A stretch of 42,013 nt of DNA from Falsochrobactrum ovis (lineage in GTDB: Bacteria; Pseudomonadota; Alphaproteobacteria; Rhizobiales; Rhizobiaceae), in NCBI RefSeq assembly GCF_003259955.1, contig NZ_QLMK01000017.1:1-42013 (forward strand), given 5' to 3'. The notes under the pieces were generated by a model. The model was not told where the DNA came from and did not search any database. It was given only the letters and a program-made list of their open reading frames with translations. Below are positions 1 through 9,066 of the stretch, one piece after another. The position numbers and the translations under genes are program-made. How positions within the stretch are numbered: position 1 is the stretch's first letter; each line of letters starts with the position of its first letter.

Positions 1-134
1 TCAGTCCAGGCCATCTGATCCTCCGTAGTCTTGGTAAACCACAGAGAATCATAAACCCATGAAATCGCTCAACTTAATTTTCGGTTAGACTCTCAGGCAC
101 GCACCGAGATCAAAGCATGGAAGGATGATTATAA

Positions 135-326
135 CATGTAGATCAGATTGTGCTGACGCCGGTCGCGGGCAAAGTGGAAATCGACGTTCAGGGCGATCTC
201 GCTGGAATCCTTACGATTTCTGTACAAACGCAAAACCCCGCCTCGAGGGCGGGGTCTTCGCAAGTAAAGATGGTTGCGGGGGCCTGCAACTACCGATACC
301 GACAATCGCTTGAAGTAGAGATATAG
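135..326 (+). pseudogene. C-terminal remnant of a large serine recombinase
   Basis: The reading frame is open from an upstream stop at 132 to a TAG at 324-326, but it has no start and no catalytic domain. The peptide carries VEIDVQGDLAGIL, then SQVKMVAGA and a short tail. This resembles the extreme C-terminus of zinc-ribbon/coiled-coil serine recombinases, which often end in a hydrophobic GDLAGIL-like stretch followed by a VAGA-type motif. Everything upstream is missing, so the gene was cut by a rearrangement near 130. The assignment rests on memory of the family ending and is moderate. It indicates that an integrative element once ended near the left edge of this window. Confidence 0.5.
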
Positions 327-550
327 CAGCATTTCTTAAGGACGGCACATGATCTCTTCTGGCAGCTCATCGCGGTTCATAGAGGGTGATGACCCTATAC
401 AAAAAGGCGGGAAGCGGACAGCCACGACGAGATTCCGCATACAGGTGAACGTCAGTTAGCCCACAGATCGGTAACAAGCCTGGTTGAAATCAGGCCTCCG
501 GCGACAACTCGCGCGCGTCGCTGCTCTTGTGAAAATTCACTCATCCGACC

Positions 551-592
551 TTGCATAACGTTACTCTCGAGTGTAGTTATGTTATAACATAT
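551..592 (+). promoter_or_regulatory. Promoter with overlapping Zur-like box before the TonB receptor/CobN operon
   Basis: The interval 327-633 has no gene; it holds this regulatory site. The 15-mer AGTTATGTTATAACA (575-589) is an inverted repeat around a central GTT. It matches the boxes between aztA and zur and before two other zinc genes in this window. The core palindrome TATGTTATAACATA spans 578-591. A plausible -35 (TTGCAT, 551-556) and -10 (TAGTTA, 574-579) are 17 bp apart, so a bound repressor would cover the -10. A further ATAACA half-site lies at 617-622. Assignment to Zur is inferred from box similarity, not shown. Confidence 0.65.
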
Positions 593-633
593 CGCCGCAA
601 ACTGCATGCTCTCGACATAACATCAAGGGGTCA

Positions 634-2622
634 ATGATGAACTGTCACCGCCTTTTGCAACCCCGCTCGCTCCTTCTTGCTGCTTCCGTATCCCTTCCCG
701 CGACAGGTTTTGCGCAGTCGGCCAACGAAACCACCACCATGCTTGATCCGATCGTGATCACCGCAACTTCTGGCGAGCGATTCCTGAAGGACGCACCGGC
801 AAGTGTGACGGTGGTGACCGGCGAGGAACTGCGCGAACGGCCGGTCCGCGATCTCGCCAGCGCCATCGAGAGCACACCCGGGGTGCAGCTCACCGGCATC
901 GGACTCGGACGACGCGGCATTTCCATTCGCGGCATGCAGCCGGACCATAGCCTGGTGCTGGTCGATGGCATGCGGGTTAGCAATTCGGCATCGGCCGTCG
1001 CCCATTCCGACTACGAACTGGGTTGGGTTCCGGCGGAAGCCATTGAGCGGATCGAGGTGGTGCGTGGTCCTATGTCCTCGCTCTATGGTTCGGAGGCGCT
1101 GGGCGGGGTGGTCAACATCATCACGCGCCGCGCAACCGACGAATGGCGCGGCTCGTTTTCGACTTTCGGAGCGCTCACCGAGCACGGTCTCGGCGGCAAC
1201 GGCTACAATTTTTCCGGTTATGCCGGTGGTACCATCATTCCTGGCGTGCTTGGCCTGAATGTCTGGGGTGCCTTCAAGGGACGCACCGAACTGGCATCGC
1301 CTAGCAATGAGCGCGTCTCGTCCCTTGGCGACGAGAAGGCGTTCATGGGCAATGCGACATTGACCTGGACGCCGGACGAGCGCCAGCGCATCGACCTGTC
1401 CTACGGTGCCGGTTTCGAGGAGCGCTGGAGCGGCAATCAGGGCTCGGGCGCCTTCCCGACCTACTACCGCTCGGAGAACGACATCTGGCGGCAGCGCGTC
1501 TCGCTTTCGCATGAAGGTAATTGGGATTGGGGCAGCAGCCGCGTGCGCCTCTACAGTTCGATCCTGGACCGCGAGAACCGGCGGAGCGACGGTGCCCCGG
1601 CGTCGGGACCGCACAAGTTCATCGACACGGTGGGCGATGGACAGGTCAGCTTCTCACCCTTCGAGGGACACAAGTTCACGATCGGCGGCGAGGTACGGCA
1701 GGAGCGGTTGAAGGATCCGACTGTCAACGGCGCGGGAAGCGCGGAGCAGATGCACTACGCCACCTTCATCCAGGATGAGATTGCCTTCGGCGATCGCTGG
1801 GAGCTGGTGGTCGGCAGCCGGTTCGACCATCATGTGGATTTCGGATGGCATGCGAGCCCGCGAGCCTATCTGCTGCATCATTTCAACGATGCTCTGACAT
1901 TCAAGGCAGGCGTCGGCACGGGCTTCAAGGCGCCGACGCTCAAGCAACTCTCGCCTGATTACCGGGCCGTAGGCGGTGGCGGCGCTTTCGACATCGTCGG
2001 CAATCCGGATCTCAAGCCCGAAACGAACCTCTCCTTCGAAGCCGGTCTCGAGTACAGCCAGGACATCTGGTCGGCTCGCGCCATGATCTTCCAGAACGAT
2101 CTCGAGAACCTCATTCAGGCAAGCTGCGTGGTCAATTGCGGTGGCCGTCCTGGTACTGGGCCGCGGCCGGAATGGACCTATCGGAACATCAACAAGGCGC
2201 GCATTCGCGGTGTCGAAATCGGCGGCGGCGTCGAACTGCCGTGGAACCTGCGGCTCGATGCGAACTACACTTTCCTTGATCCAGTCGACAGAATGACGGG
2301 GGAACGGCTGCCGGACCGCTCGCGCCATGCGGCCAACGCGACACTCGCCTGGACACCGCTGGAAAATCTCACCACCTCGCTCCGCGTAAACTATGTCGGC
2401 TCGCAGGATTATGTCGAGTCGATCCGTGGCGTCGATGTGAGAGGGAAACGGCCTGCCTATACAATGGTCTCGGTCTATGGCGATTACGCCTTCAACGAAC
2501 ATACAACGCTTCAGTTCGGGGTCGAGAACATCACCGATGTGCGGCTTGCAGATGAGAACGGGGAGTATGCTTTCGCTGATGAGGGGCTGCACTATTTCCT
2601 CGGCTTGACGGCGAAGTTCTAG
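634..2622 (+). CDS. TonB-dependent outer-membrane receptor, zinc-regulon linked
   Basis: A 662-residue outer-membrane receptor for energised uptake of a metal complex or corrinoid. An N-terminal signal peptide ends near GFAQS. A TonB box-like DPIVITAT follows at about residues 37-44, then the plug domain (SVTVVTGEELRER, GVQL, RGISIRGM, LVDGMRV, IERIEVVRGPMSSLYGSEALGGVVNI in order) and a beta-barrel ending in phenylalanine (TAKF). The length and plug look like the BtuB/CirA/FepA class, but the substrate cannot be read from sequence. The ATG follows AAGGGG at a good distance. The stop is 2 nt before the CobN-like start, so the genes are probably translated together. The Zur-like box upstream suggests expression under zinc shortage, which favours a zinc or zinc-metallophore substrate over cobalamin (inference). 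Confidence 0.9.
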   Translation: MMNCHRLLQPRSLLLAASVSLPATGFAQSANETTTMLDPIVITATSGERFLKDAPASVTVVTGEELRERPVRDLASAIESTPGVQLTGIGLGRRGISIRGMQPDHSLVLVDGMRVSNSASAVAHSDYELGWVPAEAIERIEVVRGPMSSLYGSEALGGVVNIITRRATDEWRGSFSTFGALTEHGLGGNGYNFSGYAGGTIIPGVLGLNVWGAFKGRTELASPSNERVSSLGDEKAFMGNATLTWTPDERQRIDLSYGAGFEERWSGNQGSGAFPTYYRSENDIWRQRVSLSHEGNWDWGSSRVRLYSSILDRENRRSDGAPASGPHKFIDTVGDGQVSFSPFEGHKFTIGGEVRQERLKDPTVNGAGSAEQMHYATFIQDEIAFGDRWELVVGSRFDHHVDFGWHASPRAYLLHHFNDALTFKAGVGTGFKAPTLKQLSPDYRAVGGGGAFDIVGNPDLKPETNLSFEAGLEYSQDIWSARAMIFQNDLENLIQASCVVNCGGRPGTGPRPEWTYRNINKARIRGVEIGGGVELPWNLRLDANYTFLDPVDRMTGERLPDRSRHAANATLAWTPLENLTTSLRVNYVGSQDYVESIRGVDVRGKRPAYTMVSVYGDYAFNEHTTLQFGVENITDVRLADENGEYAFADEGLHYFLGLTAKF

Positions 2623-2624
2623 GC

Positions 2625-5600
2625 ATGCGTGTGGTCGCCTTTTTCCTTATCGCTCTTGCGCTCCTGGCACAGCCCGCCTTTGCGCAGAGCCCCAAGCTCG
2701 ATGACCGGCCACTTGTCAGAGTCCTGACGAGCAGTTTCGTGCTGCCGGAGAAGTTCCGCACGCTGGAGCCGATCGCGGCCGAGGCCGGTGTGCGGCTCGA
2801 CTCCGTCCATGTCGAGACCTCCGCCTCGTCGCCCGACGAATGGCTCGCGGACGCCGATCTCGTGATCCTCGACGTGCCGCGTCCCGGCGACCGCGCCCGG
2901 GTGGGAACGGCTCTGGGCGACCGGCTTGCGTCCTCCGGGGTCGCCAGCATCACGATCGGCGGCGGCCCGCCCGCCTCGACCGCCGTCGAGTCCGCCGATG
3001 CCAGGACGCTTGCGGCCTATTATGCCGCCGGCGGGGTCCGGAATTTCCGCAACTTCTTCACGGGCGTGCGGACATGGAAGCAGGGCGGCGATCTGTCCGC
3101 CCTACCCCCGGTCGAGCGCTCGCCCGAGACCGGCTTCTGGCACCCCGACGCCCCGCACGTTTTCGAAACGATCGATGCCTATCTCGCATGGGGCGAGGAC
3201 CGCTGGCGCAACGCAGCGGGCCGGGTGGGTTTCGTCACCGGCTCCGGCGCGATCGGCGATATGCAGACCACACTTCTGGAGGCGCTCGTAGAGCGTGCCG
3301 AAGCGGCCGGGCTGATACCCGTGATATTCTGGTTCGACAGCAGGGACGCGGAGGGCCTGTCGAAGATCGCGCGGCCCGCACGGCTCGACGTGCTCGTCAA
3401 TCTCACCCACATGATGAACGGCGAAGCGCGCAGCGCCGAGTTCCTCGATCTCGACATTCCCGTTATCCAGACTGTCGGCTTTCGTGAGGGCGGAGTGAAG
3501 GAATGGGCGGCGGCAACGTCCGGCATTCCGGCTCGTACGACCGCCGTCTTTCTCGCGGTACCGGAAGGCTGGGGCATGATCGACCCGACGGTGCTGACGG
3601 CGGTTGAGGACGGCGCCGAGGTTCCGCTGTCCGGGCAGATCAATGCACTCGTCGGAAAGCTCACGAAGTTGGTTGCGCTTCGTCGTAAGCCCGCCTCTGA
3701 CAAGCATCTTGCCATGCTATTCTGGAACTATCCGGCCGGCGAGAAGAACCTTGGTGCTTCCAACCTCAACGTGCCGGCGAGCATAGAGAACATCACGCGG
3801 GCGCTCGACGGGGCCGGATACGACGTGCCGCCCCTGTCCGAGCACGAGATGATCGACGCCGCGCAGGCAATGCTCGGCGGTCTCTACCGCTCCGTGCCGC
3901 TCGATGACCTTCTCGAGCGCAACCTCGCCGAAGCCTTCCCGGTCGCCAACTATGAGCGTTGGGTGAACGCGCTGCCGCCGGCAAAGCGCCATGCCTTCTC
4001 CCATGGCGGCGAGCCAGGCAAGCACTGGGCCGTGCGGGAGGTAGATGGCATGCCGAGCTTCATCATTCCGCGCCTGAAGCGCGGCAAGCTCATCATCATG
4101 CCGCAAATGCCGCGCGGCGAAATCCTTGGCGCCCATTATCATGACACATACGCCCCGCCCGACCATCTCTACCTGGCCGCCTATCTCTATCTGCGCGAAC
4201 AAGCGGGGGCCGACGCCATCATTCATCTCGGAACGCACGGCACGCAGGAATGGCTGCCGGGCAAGGACCGAGGGCTGGCGGCCGACGACGATCCGTTCCT
4301 GGCGGTCAGCGACATTCCGGTCTTCTATCCCTATATCCAGGACAATGTGGGCGAGGCCTTGCAGGCAAGGCGGCGCGGCCGCGCCGTCACCGTCAGCCAT
4401 CAGACACCGCCCTTCGCGCCCTCGGGTCTTTATGACGGGCTGCGCGACATCCACCATCTCGTCCACGAATACGTCCAGCTCGACGAGGGCCCGGTGCGCG
4501 AGAAGACCGAGAAGGAGATCGCGGATGCTGCCGTCGCCGCCAATATGAATGCCGATCTCGGTTGGAGCGAGGAAGCCGCCCGGGCCGATTTCGATGCCTT
4601 TCTCTCCGTCCTTCACGATCACCTGCACGAGCTAGCCCGGACGGCGATGCCGCTCGGCCTGCACGATTTCGGGAACTCTTCCGACCCGGACCACCGGCTT
4701 GCGACCGTGATGCAGCAGCTCGGCCAGACCTTCTACGAAGAAGTCGGCAGCGGCGGCGATGAACTGTTCGTCGACGACTTCGGCAAGCTGAAGGAGACAC
4801 CACCCTTCGTCACCCTCCGGAAGTATCTGCATGAGGGAGCGGATCGATCCGCGCTCGGCAAACCGTTGCAGGAACTGCTGGAACGCGCCGATGCGCTGGA
4901 CGCCAACCTTTCCGCGCCGGGCGAGATCAAGGCGCTGCTCGCCGGGCTCGAAGGCCGTTTCGTCGCGCCGGGGTCGGGCGGCGACCCGATCCGCAATCCG
5001 GACGTGAAGAGCGGAAAGAACTTGTATGCCTTCGAGGCCGACCGGATCCCGACAAAGGCCGCTTTCGAGGCTGGCGGCGAAGCCTTCGAACAGCTCCTTG
5101 CCGCGTTCCGCGAGGACAATGCCGGCGCCGTCCCGCAGAAGATCGCTTTCAGCCTGTGGTCGTCCGAAGCGATCCGCCACCTCGGCGTCACCGAGGCGCA
5201 GGTGCTGCACGCGCTGGGGCTACGGCCGGTCTGGGATGAAGGCGGACGCGTGCGTGAACTTGAGATCGTCCCGGCGAAAGACCTCGGCCGGCCGCGCATC
5301 GATGCCGTCGTGCAGGTGACGAGCGTCTATCGCGACCAGTTCGACAGCTTCATGCGGCTTCTGGCCGACGCCATCGAGCGCATCACCGCGCTGGATGAGG
5401 AGAACAATCCGATCGCCGCCAACAGCGCCCGCATCGCCGCCATACTGGAAGAAAGGGGGCTTTCGCGAAAGGAGGCTCGGGAACAGGCCAGCTTGCGCAT
5501 TTTCTCGAATGAGCCTGGTAACTACGGCACGGGCCTTCCGCACATGGCGCTCGCTTCCACCACCTGGGACGACGACTCAGCACTGGCGGAACGCTTCCTG

Positions 5601-6524
5601 GAGAGCACGCAGTTCGCCTATGGCGCGCACACGTGGGGCACCGTTTCGCAGGCCGGCAATCTCTTCTCGGAGCAGTTGAAAGGCTCACAGGCGGCGATCA
5701 TGTCACGTTCGTCCAACCTGCACGGCGTGCTATCCACCGACCATCCGTTCGAGTTCCTCGGCGGTCTGTCGCTGGCGATCCGCCATCTCGACGGTAAGGC
5801 GCCGTCCCTCTACATCTCGGACCTGCGCAACGCGGCCACGACGAAAACTACCTCACTGGCGCGCTTCCTCTCCGACGAAATGCGCGTGCGCTATCTCAAT
5901 CCGCACTGGATCGAAGGCATGAAGGCGGAAGGCTATGGCGGCACGCTGGAAATGCTTAATGCCGTCAACAACCTCTTCGGCTGGCAGGCCGTCGATCCTT
6001 CGACCGTTCGGGCCGATCAGTGGCAGGCCATGTTCGACACCTATGTGGTGGATGCACACGACCTCGACATCAATGCTTTCTTCGAGGCGCACAATCCGAC
6101 CGCGCAGGCCCAACTCATGGAGCGCATGGTCGAAGCGATCCGCAAGGGTTATTGGGATGCTGCGGAGGAAACCCGCCGGCAATTGGTCGAACGCTGGCAG
6201 GAGCTCGCCTCGCAGCACGAGGTGCATGTCGGCAAGGATGCTACGCAAGCCTTTGTAGAGGAGATGGCAGTGGGCTTCGGTCTAGCTGCAGCCGTCACCA
6301 CAGAAGCCGATGCCCAAGCACCGATCGACGCACCCGAGGATGCAAGTACTGCTTCCACCGCCACCGCGCAATCCGTTCAGGGACAGGTGCTCGAAGAGGT
6401 GCAGTCTCCCAGCGAGCCACAGGACGACTGGCGGCCGTGGGTCGCCCTCTCCCTCATGCTCGGCCTTATCCTGCTCGGCGCCGGCATTCAGTGGCGCGCG
6501 AATGCCCGCCACAGCAACCCTTGA
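2625..6524 (+). CDS. Exported, membrane-anchored CobN-like chelatase subunit
   Basis: A 1299-residue member of the CobN/magnesium-chelatase H family. Classical CobN is cytoplasmic and inserts cobalt into hydrogenobyrinate diamide with CobS and CobT. Here the N-terminus is a clear signal peptide (MRVVAFFLIALALLAQPAFA) and the C-terminus is a hydrophobic helix (about residues 1266-1285) followed by a basic tail. The large body should therefore lie in the periplasm, held by one C-terminal anchor. The family core is intact: HLGTHGTQEWLPGK at about residues 532-545, followed by the region ending in HQTPPFAPSGLY. No CobS, CobT, BchI or BchD gene is nearby. It lies between a TonB receptor and ExbB/ExbD-like genes, so chelation or dechelation of an imported metal complex is a reasonable guess. 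Substrate and reaction are unknown. A low-complexity Ala/Glu/Thr linker precedes the anchor. Confidence 0.85.
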   Translation: MRVVAFFLIALALLAQPAFAQSPKLDDRPLVRVLTSSFVLPEKFRTLEPIAAEAGVRLDSVHVETSASSPDEWLADADLVILDVPRPGDRARVGTALGDRLASSGVASITIGGGPPASTAVESADARTLAAYYAAGGVRNFRNFFTGVRTWKQGGDLSALPPVERSPETGFWHPDAPHVFETIDAYLAWGEDRWRNAAGRVGFVTGSGAIGDMQTTLLEALVERAEAAGLIPVIFWFDSRDAEGLSKIARPARLDVLVNLTHMMNGEARSAEFLDLDIPVIQTVGFREGGVKEWAAATSGIPARTTAVFLAVPEGWGMIDPTVLTAVEDGAEVPLSGQINALVGKLTKLVALRRKPASDKHLAMLFWNYPAGEKNLGASNLNVPASIENITRALDGAGYDVPPLSEHEMIDAAQAMLGGLYRSVPLDDLLERNLAEAFPVANYERWVNALPPAKRHAFSHGGEPGKHWAVREVDGMPSFIIPRLKRGKLIIMPQMPRGEILGAHYHDTYAPPDHLYLAAYLYLREQAGADAIIHLGTHGTQEWLPGKDRGLAADDDPFLAVSDIPVFYPYIQDNVGEALQARRRGRAVTVSHQTPPFAPSGLYDGLRDIHHLVHEYVQLDEGPVREKTEKEIADAAVAANMNADLGWSEEAARADFDAFLSVLHDHLHELARTAMPLGLHDFGNSSDPDHRLATVMQQLGQTFYEEVGSGGDELFVDDFGKLKETPPFVTLRKYLHEGADRSALGKPLQELLERADALDANLSAPGEIKALLAGLEGRFVAPGSGGDPIRNPDVKSGKNLYAFEADRIPTKAAFEAGGEAFEQLLAAFREDNAGAVPQKIAFSLWSSEAIRHLGVTEAQVLHALGLRPVWDEGGRVRELEIVPAKDLGRPRIDAVVQVTSVYRDQFDSFMRLLADAIERITALDEENNPIAANSARIAAILEERGLSRKEAREQASLRIFSNEPGNYGTGLPHMALASTTWDDDSALAERFLESTQFAYGAHTWGTVSQAGNLFSEQLKGSQAAIMSRSSNLHGVLSTDHPFEFLGGLSLAIRHLDGKAPSLYISDLRNAATTKTTSLARFLSDEMRVRYLNPHWIEGMKAEGYGGTLEMLNAVNNLFGWQAVDPSTVRADQWQAMFDTYVVDAHDLDINAFFEAHNPTAQAQLMERMVEAIRKGYWDAAEETRRQLVERWQELASQHEVHVGKDATQAFVEEMAVGFGLAAAVTTEADAQAPIDAPEDASTASTATAQSVQGQVLEEVQSPSEPQDDWRPWVALSLMLGLILLGAGIQWRANARHSNP

Positions 6525-6542
6525 CCATTCCATCGGATTTCC

Positions 6543-7004
6543 ATGAACAGTCTCGAATTCAGCCTCTATGAGGCCTCCCGCCTTTTCCTTTTTCCCATCC
6601 TGCTGCTGATCGGCCTGGCGCTTACCTATGCTTTCGTCGCGCTCGGCATGTTTCTGGCCGAGGCCGTGCAGCGCTGGCGCGGCAGCCGTCGCACCGCGCT
6701 CACGGAGGGCCTTCATTCAGATGATATCGAACTTTCGATCATGAAGCGGCTGGAATGGCTGCGGATCGTCTCTCGAACCGCGCCGATGCTGGGGCTGGTC
6801 GCGACCATGATCCCGATGGGTCCAGCACTTCTGGGCCTGAGCCGCGGCGACGCGAAATCAGTCGGCGAAAACCTTGCCGTCGCCTTCTCCGCCGTGATCC
6901 TCGCGCTCGTCGCCGCCAGCATCACCTTCTTCGTGCTGACCATCCGCCGTCGCTGGCTGCTCGAGGAACTGCGCGCGGTCGAGCGTGCGAGGGAGACCGG
7001 CTGA
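6543..7004 (+). CDS. MotA/TolQ/ExbB-type proton channel protein
   Basis: A 153-residue inner-membrane protein with three hydrophobic segments, at about residues 13-38, 78-97 and 112-138. The second begins APMLGLVATMIPMGPALLGL, which matches the APLLGLLGTV-type motif of ExbB/TolQ/MotA proton-channel proteins. It is shorter than typical ExbB (about 240 aa). It starts 18 nt after the CobN-like gene, and its TGA shares one base with the next ATG (TGATG), so it is translationally coupled to the DUF2149 gene. In ExbB/ExbD, TolQ/TolR and MotA/MotB pairs, this protein and a single-helix partner convert proton motive force into movement. The same pairing appears here without a TonB gene. The client may be the receptor, the anchored CobN-like protein or both (inference). 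Confidence 0.8.
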   Translation: MNSLEFSLYEASRLFLFPILLLIGLALTYAFVALGMFLAEAVQRWRGSRRTALTEGLHSDDIELSIMKRLEWLRIVSRTAPMLGLVATMIPMGPALLGLSRGDAKSVGENLAVAFSAVILALVAASITFFVLTIRRRWLLEELRAVERARETG

Positions 7005-7330
7005 TGCGCTTCCTAGATCACGACGACGCCGACGATCCGATCCTCTCGGTGGTCAACCTGATCGACCTGTTCCTGGTCGTGATCGGCGTATTGATGATCG
7101 TCATCGTCACCAATCCGCTCAATCCGTTCTCGTCGCAAAAAGTTACCGTGGTAGAAAACCCCGGTGAGCAGGACATGCGCATCACCATCAAGGACGGCCA
7201 GGAACTGACGCGTTACGAATCAAGCGGAAAGATCGGCGAGGGCGAAGGCGTGCGTGCCGGCATCACCTACCGGCTCAACGACGGCCGCATGATCTATGTG
7301 CCAGAGGCTGCCGACGCCACTTCCAACTGA
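7004..7330 (+). CDS. DUF2149 protein with ExbD/TolR-like topology
   Basis: A 108-residue protein that I recognise as DUF2149. A short acidic N-terminus (about 17 residues) leads into one hydrophobic helix, VVNLIDLFLVVIGVLMIVIV, then a soluble domain of about 65 residues. An aspartate sits at the start of the helix in the context NLIDLFLVV. That is where ExbD/TolR have their essential proton-carrying Asp (TPLVDVLLVLL). Size is near ExbD (about 140 aa), but the periplasmic part is different. Together with the preceding ExbB-like protein it probably forms the stator pair of a small proton-driven motor. The ExbD comparison is my inference from topology and the Asp; the family itself is uncharacterised. 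The gene ends 68 nt before the convergent copper block. Confidence 0.75.
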   Translation: MRFLDHDDADDPILSVVNLIDLFLVVIGVLMIVIVTNPLNPFSSQKVTVVENPGEQDMRITIKDGQELTRYESSGKIGEGEGVRAGITYRLNDGRMIYVPEAADATSN

Positions 7331-7398
7331 ACATGGCGCGGGATGCAAGCCCGTGCTGATTCATATAAGTGGTACGGCCTCATGCCGGCTTGTCCGCA

Positions 7399-9009
7399 TC
7401 AGGGCCTGATCACGATCCGGCCTTCGAGCTTTGCCATCTCGAAGTCGCTGATCAGCACGTCGACGCGCACGGTCCATGCGCCTGGCAGCGGTAGGGTAAT
7501 GCCGTCTACCCGCCATGTGCCGTCTCCATGCTTCTCGGCCTTCCGTCGGAACGGTTCGATGCCGGCGTCCGGATTGGAGAAGACGAAGGTGACTTCCTTC
7601 GCGTCGAGGGGTCCGAACTCACCTGTCATGATCATGGCAGACACGCTGACCGGACCAGCGCGGCCGGGCGTCACGGCCAGATCCGCCATCACCTGAGCGG
7701 TATGAATATGCGTCGCCGCTGGCGCGGCTGCGGCAGCGGCCAGTGCGCGGGGCGGTGGTGTGAAGCGCCATGCTGCCGCTACGCCGAAGATCAGAAGAAC
7801 GACGAGCGTTTCCGTCGCGATGGAGCGTACAAGACGACGTGTCGCGGAAGTATCGCCGGCTTCGGTCTGGGCGGTCAGGAACCAGCGATTGGCGGCGGCG
7901 AGCAGAAACAGGCCGACGAGCAGCGCCAGTTTCACAAGGAAGACCTGCCCGTAAGCGGTATCGAGCAGCGCCGCCGGCTGCTGGAGCTGAACCACGGCCA
8001 GAACGATGCCAGCCAGGATGAGCGCGGCGACGATGAGCGGAATCGCGCGCGAGAAGCGTCGTAGCGCCTCGAGTGCGCCGGGCCGAGTGTGGCGCAAGGC
8101 CAGCCCCAGTGGGGCGAGCGCGCCGATCCAAATCGCGATGGCAACGACATGCAGGAACACCGCCGGTCGCATCAGCCATTGCGGCGAGGCAGCGCTCGCA
8201 TGGCCCGATAGCGCAAGGGCGATGCCGGCCAGTAGCCATGCGGCAAGAGCGGCCAATTTCGCGGCAAACCCGTTCAGGGCGAGCGCGCCGCCCGCCAACA
8301 AGAAGGCAATGAGGGCAGTGACGATAGTAGGGCCGTAACTTGTCCCGAAGCCCGTCATCCAGATGACCGGCTCTGCCAGGCGGCCGGCCTGAGCGCCGAG
8401 CGCGTCCAGTCCCTGGAAGCCGAGCGAGACGATAGCGCCCATAGCGCCGACAGCGAGAGCGATGATGATGACGCGATCTGCGGCATCGGCATCGGGCATC
8501 AGAATGCGCCGGGCGAAGACGCCGCCAATCCCGATGAAGAGGCCGACATAGAGCGCGACCTTGCTGGTCCCCAGCCAGCCCCGCACCGTCCAGTCGATTT
8601 CTTCCTCGACGACCGGCGCCTGCGCACTCGCTTCGCCGATCGAGAAGACGACAGAGCCTCCGACCGGATGACCGTCAGCCGATACGGCGCGCCAAGTCAG
8701 CACATGCGTGCCGCGGCCGAGGTTTGGCGGGGCTTCTATCTCGACGCTGTTGCCCTTGACCGCGAAGCGATCGAGTTGGACGGCCGAGCCATCCGGCTGC
8801 ACCAGCTGCAACGAGAGCGGCGAGACCGGCTCGCTGAAGGTCAGCGAATAGGACTGCGGCGCTGCCTCCACCACTGCGCCGTCCGCCGGTTGGCTCGCGT
8901 TCAGCGACGCATGCGCCCATGCCGCGCCCGCGTGGATTAGTGTCGCGAGAATCGCGAGCGCCAGCAGTCTGATACAGCGATGCAGGCGAAGCGGGAATGC
9001 AGGCGTCAT
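7399..9009 (-). CDS. CopC-CopD fusion copper-resistance/uptake membrane protein
   Basis: A 536-residue protein. A signal peptide ends at AWAHASL, leaving an N-terminal His as in mature CopC. A CopC beta-sandwich domain covers about residues 32-125 and includes SADGHPVGGSVVFSI, the usual C-terminal copper-ligand region. A CopD membrane domain with about eight hydrophobic segments (about residues 150-430) follows, then a periplasmic FixH/YtkA-like beta domain of about 90 residues. The family binds copper in the periplasm and moves it toward or across the inner membrane. The start at 9009 is preceded by GGAGGAACGAC and gives the signal peptide directly; the upstream in-frame ATG has neither. It is the last gene of a minus-strand copper block and is 57 nt after the YcnI-like gene. 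Confidence 0.88.
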   Translation of the reverse strand: MTPAFPLRLHRCIRLLALAILATLIHAGAAWAHASLNASQPADGAVVEAAPQSYSLTFSEPVSPLSLQLVQPDGSAVQLDRFAVKGNSVEIEAPPNLGRGTHVLTWRAVSADGHPVGGSVVFSIGEASAQAPVVEEEIDWTVRGWLGTSKVALYVGLFIGIGGVFARRILMPDADAADRVIIIALAVGAMGAIVSLGFQGLDALGAQAGRLAEPVIWMTGFGTSYGPTIVTALIAFLLAGGALALNGFAAKLAALAAWLLAGIALALSGHASAASPQWLMRPAVFLHVVAIAIWIGALAPLGLALRHTRPGALEALRRFSRAIPLIVAALILAGIVLAVVQLQQPAALLDTAYGQVFLVKLALLVGLFLLAAANRWFLTAQTEAGDTSATRRLVRSIATETLVVLLIFGVAAAWRFTPPPRALAAAAAAPAATHIHTAQVMADLAVTPGRAGPVSVSAMIMTGEFGPLDAKEVTFVFSNPDAGIEPFRRKAEKHGDGTWRVDGITLPLPGAWTVRVDVLISDFEMAKLEGRIVIRP

Positions 9010-9066
9010 GTCGTTCCTCCAATGCCCGACGGCAGCGCACCGCAACGATGCGCCGCCGTCGGTCGA

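Noticed and set aside
60-140. Possible IS3 OrfB tail (frame reading EIKAWKDDYN)
   Set aside because: Fewer than 25 codons resemble the family and there is no second motif, so chance similarity is possible.
236-254. GC hairpin CCCCGCC-TCGAG-GGCGGGG as a terminator
   Set aside because: It lies inside the recombinase reading frame and has no T tract.
1654-2592. 312-codon minus-strand frame opposite the TonB receptor
   Set aside because: It is a shadow frame with no domain features; the receptor on the plus strand explains the region.
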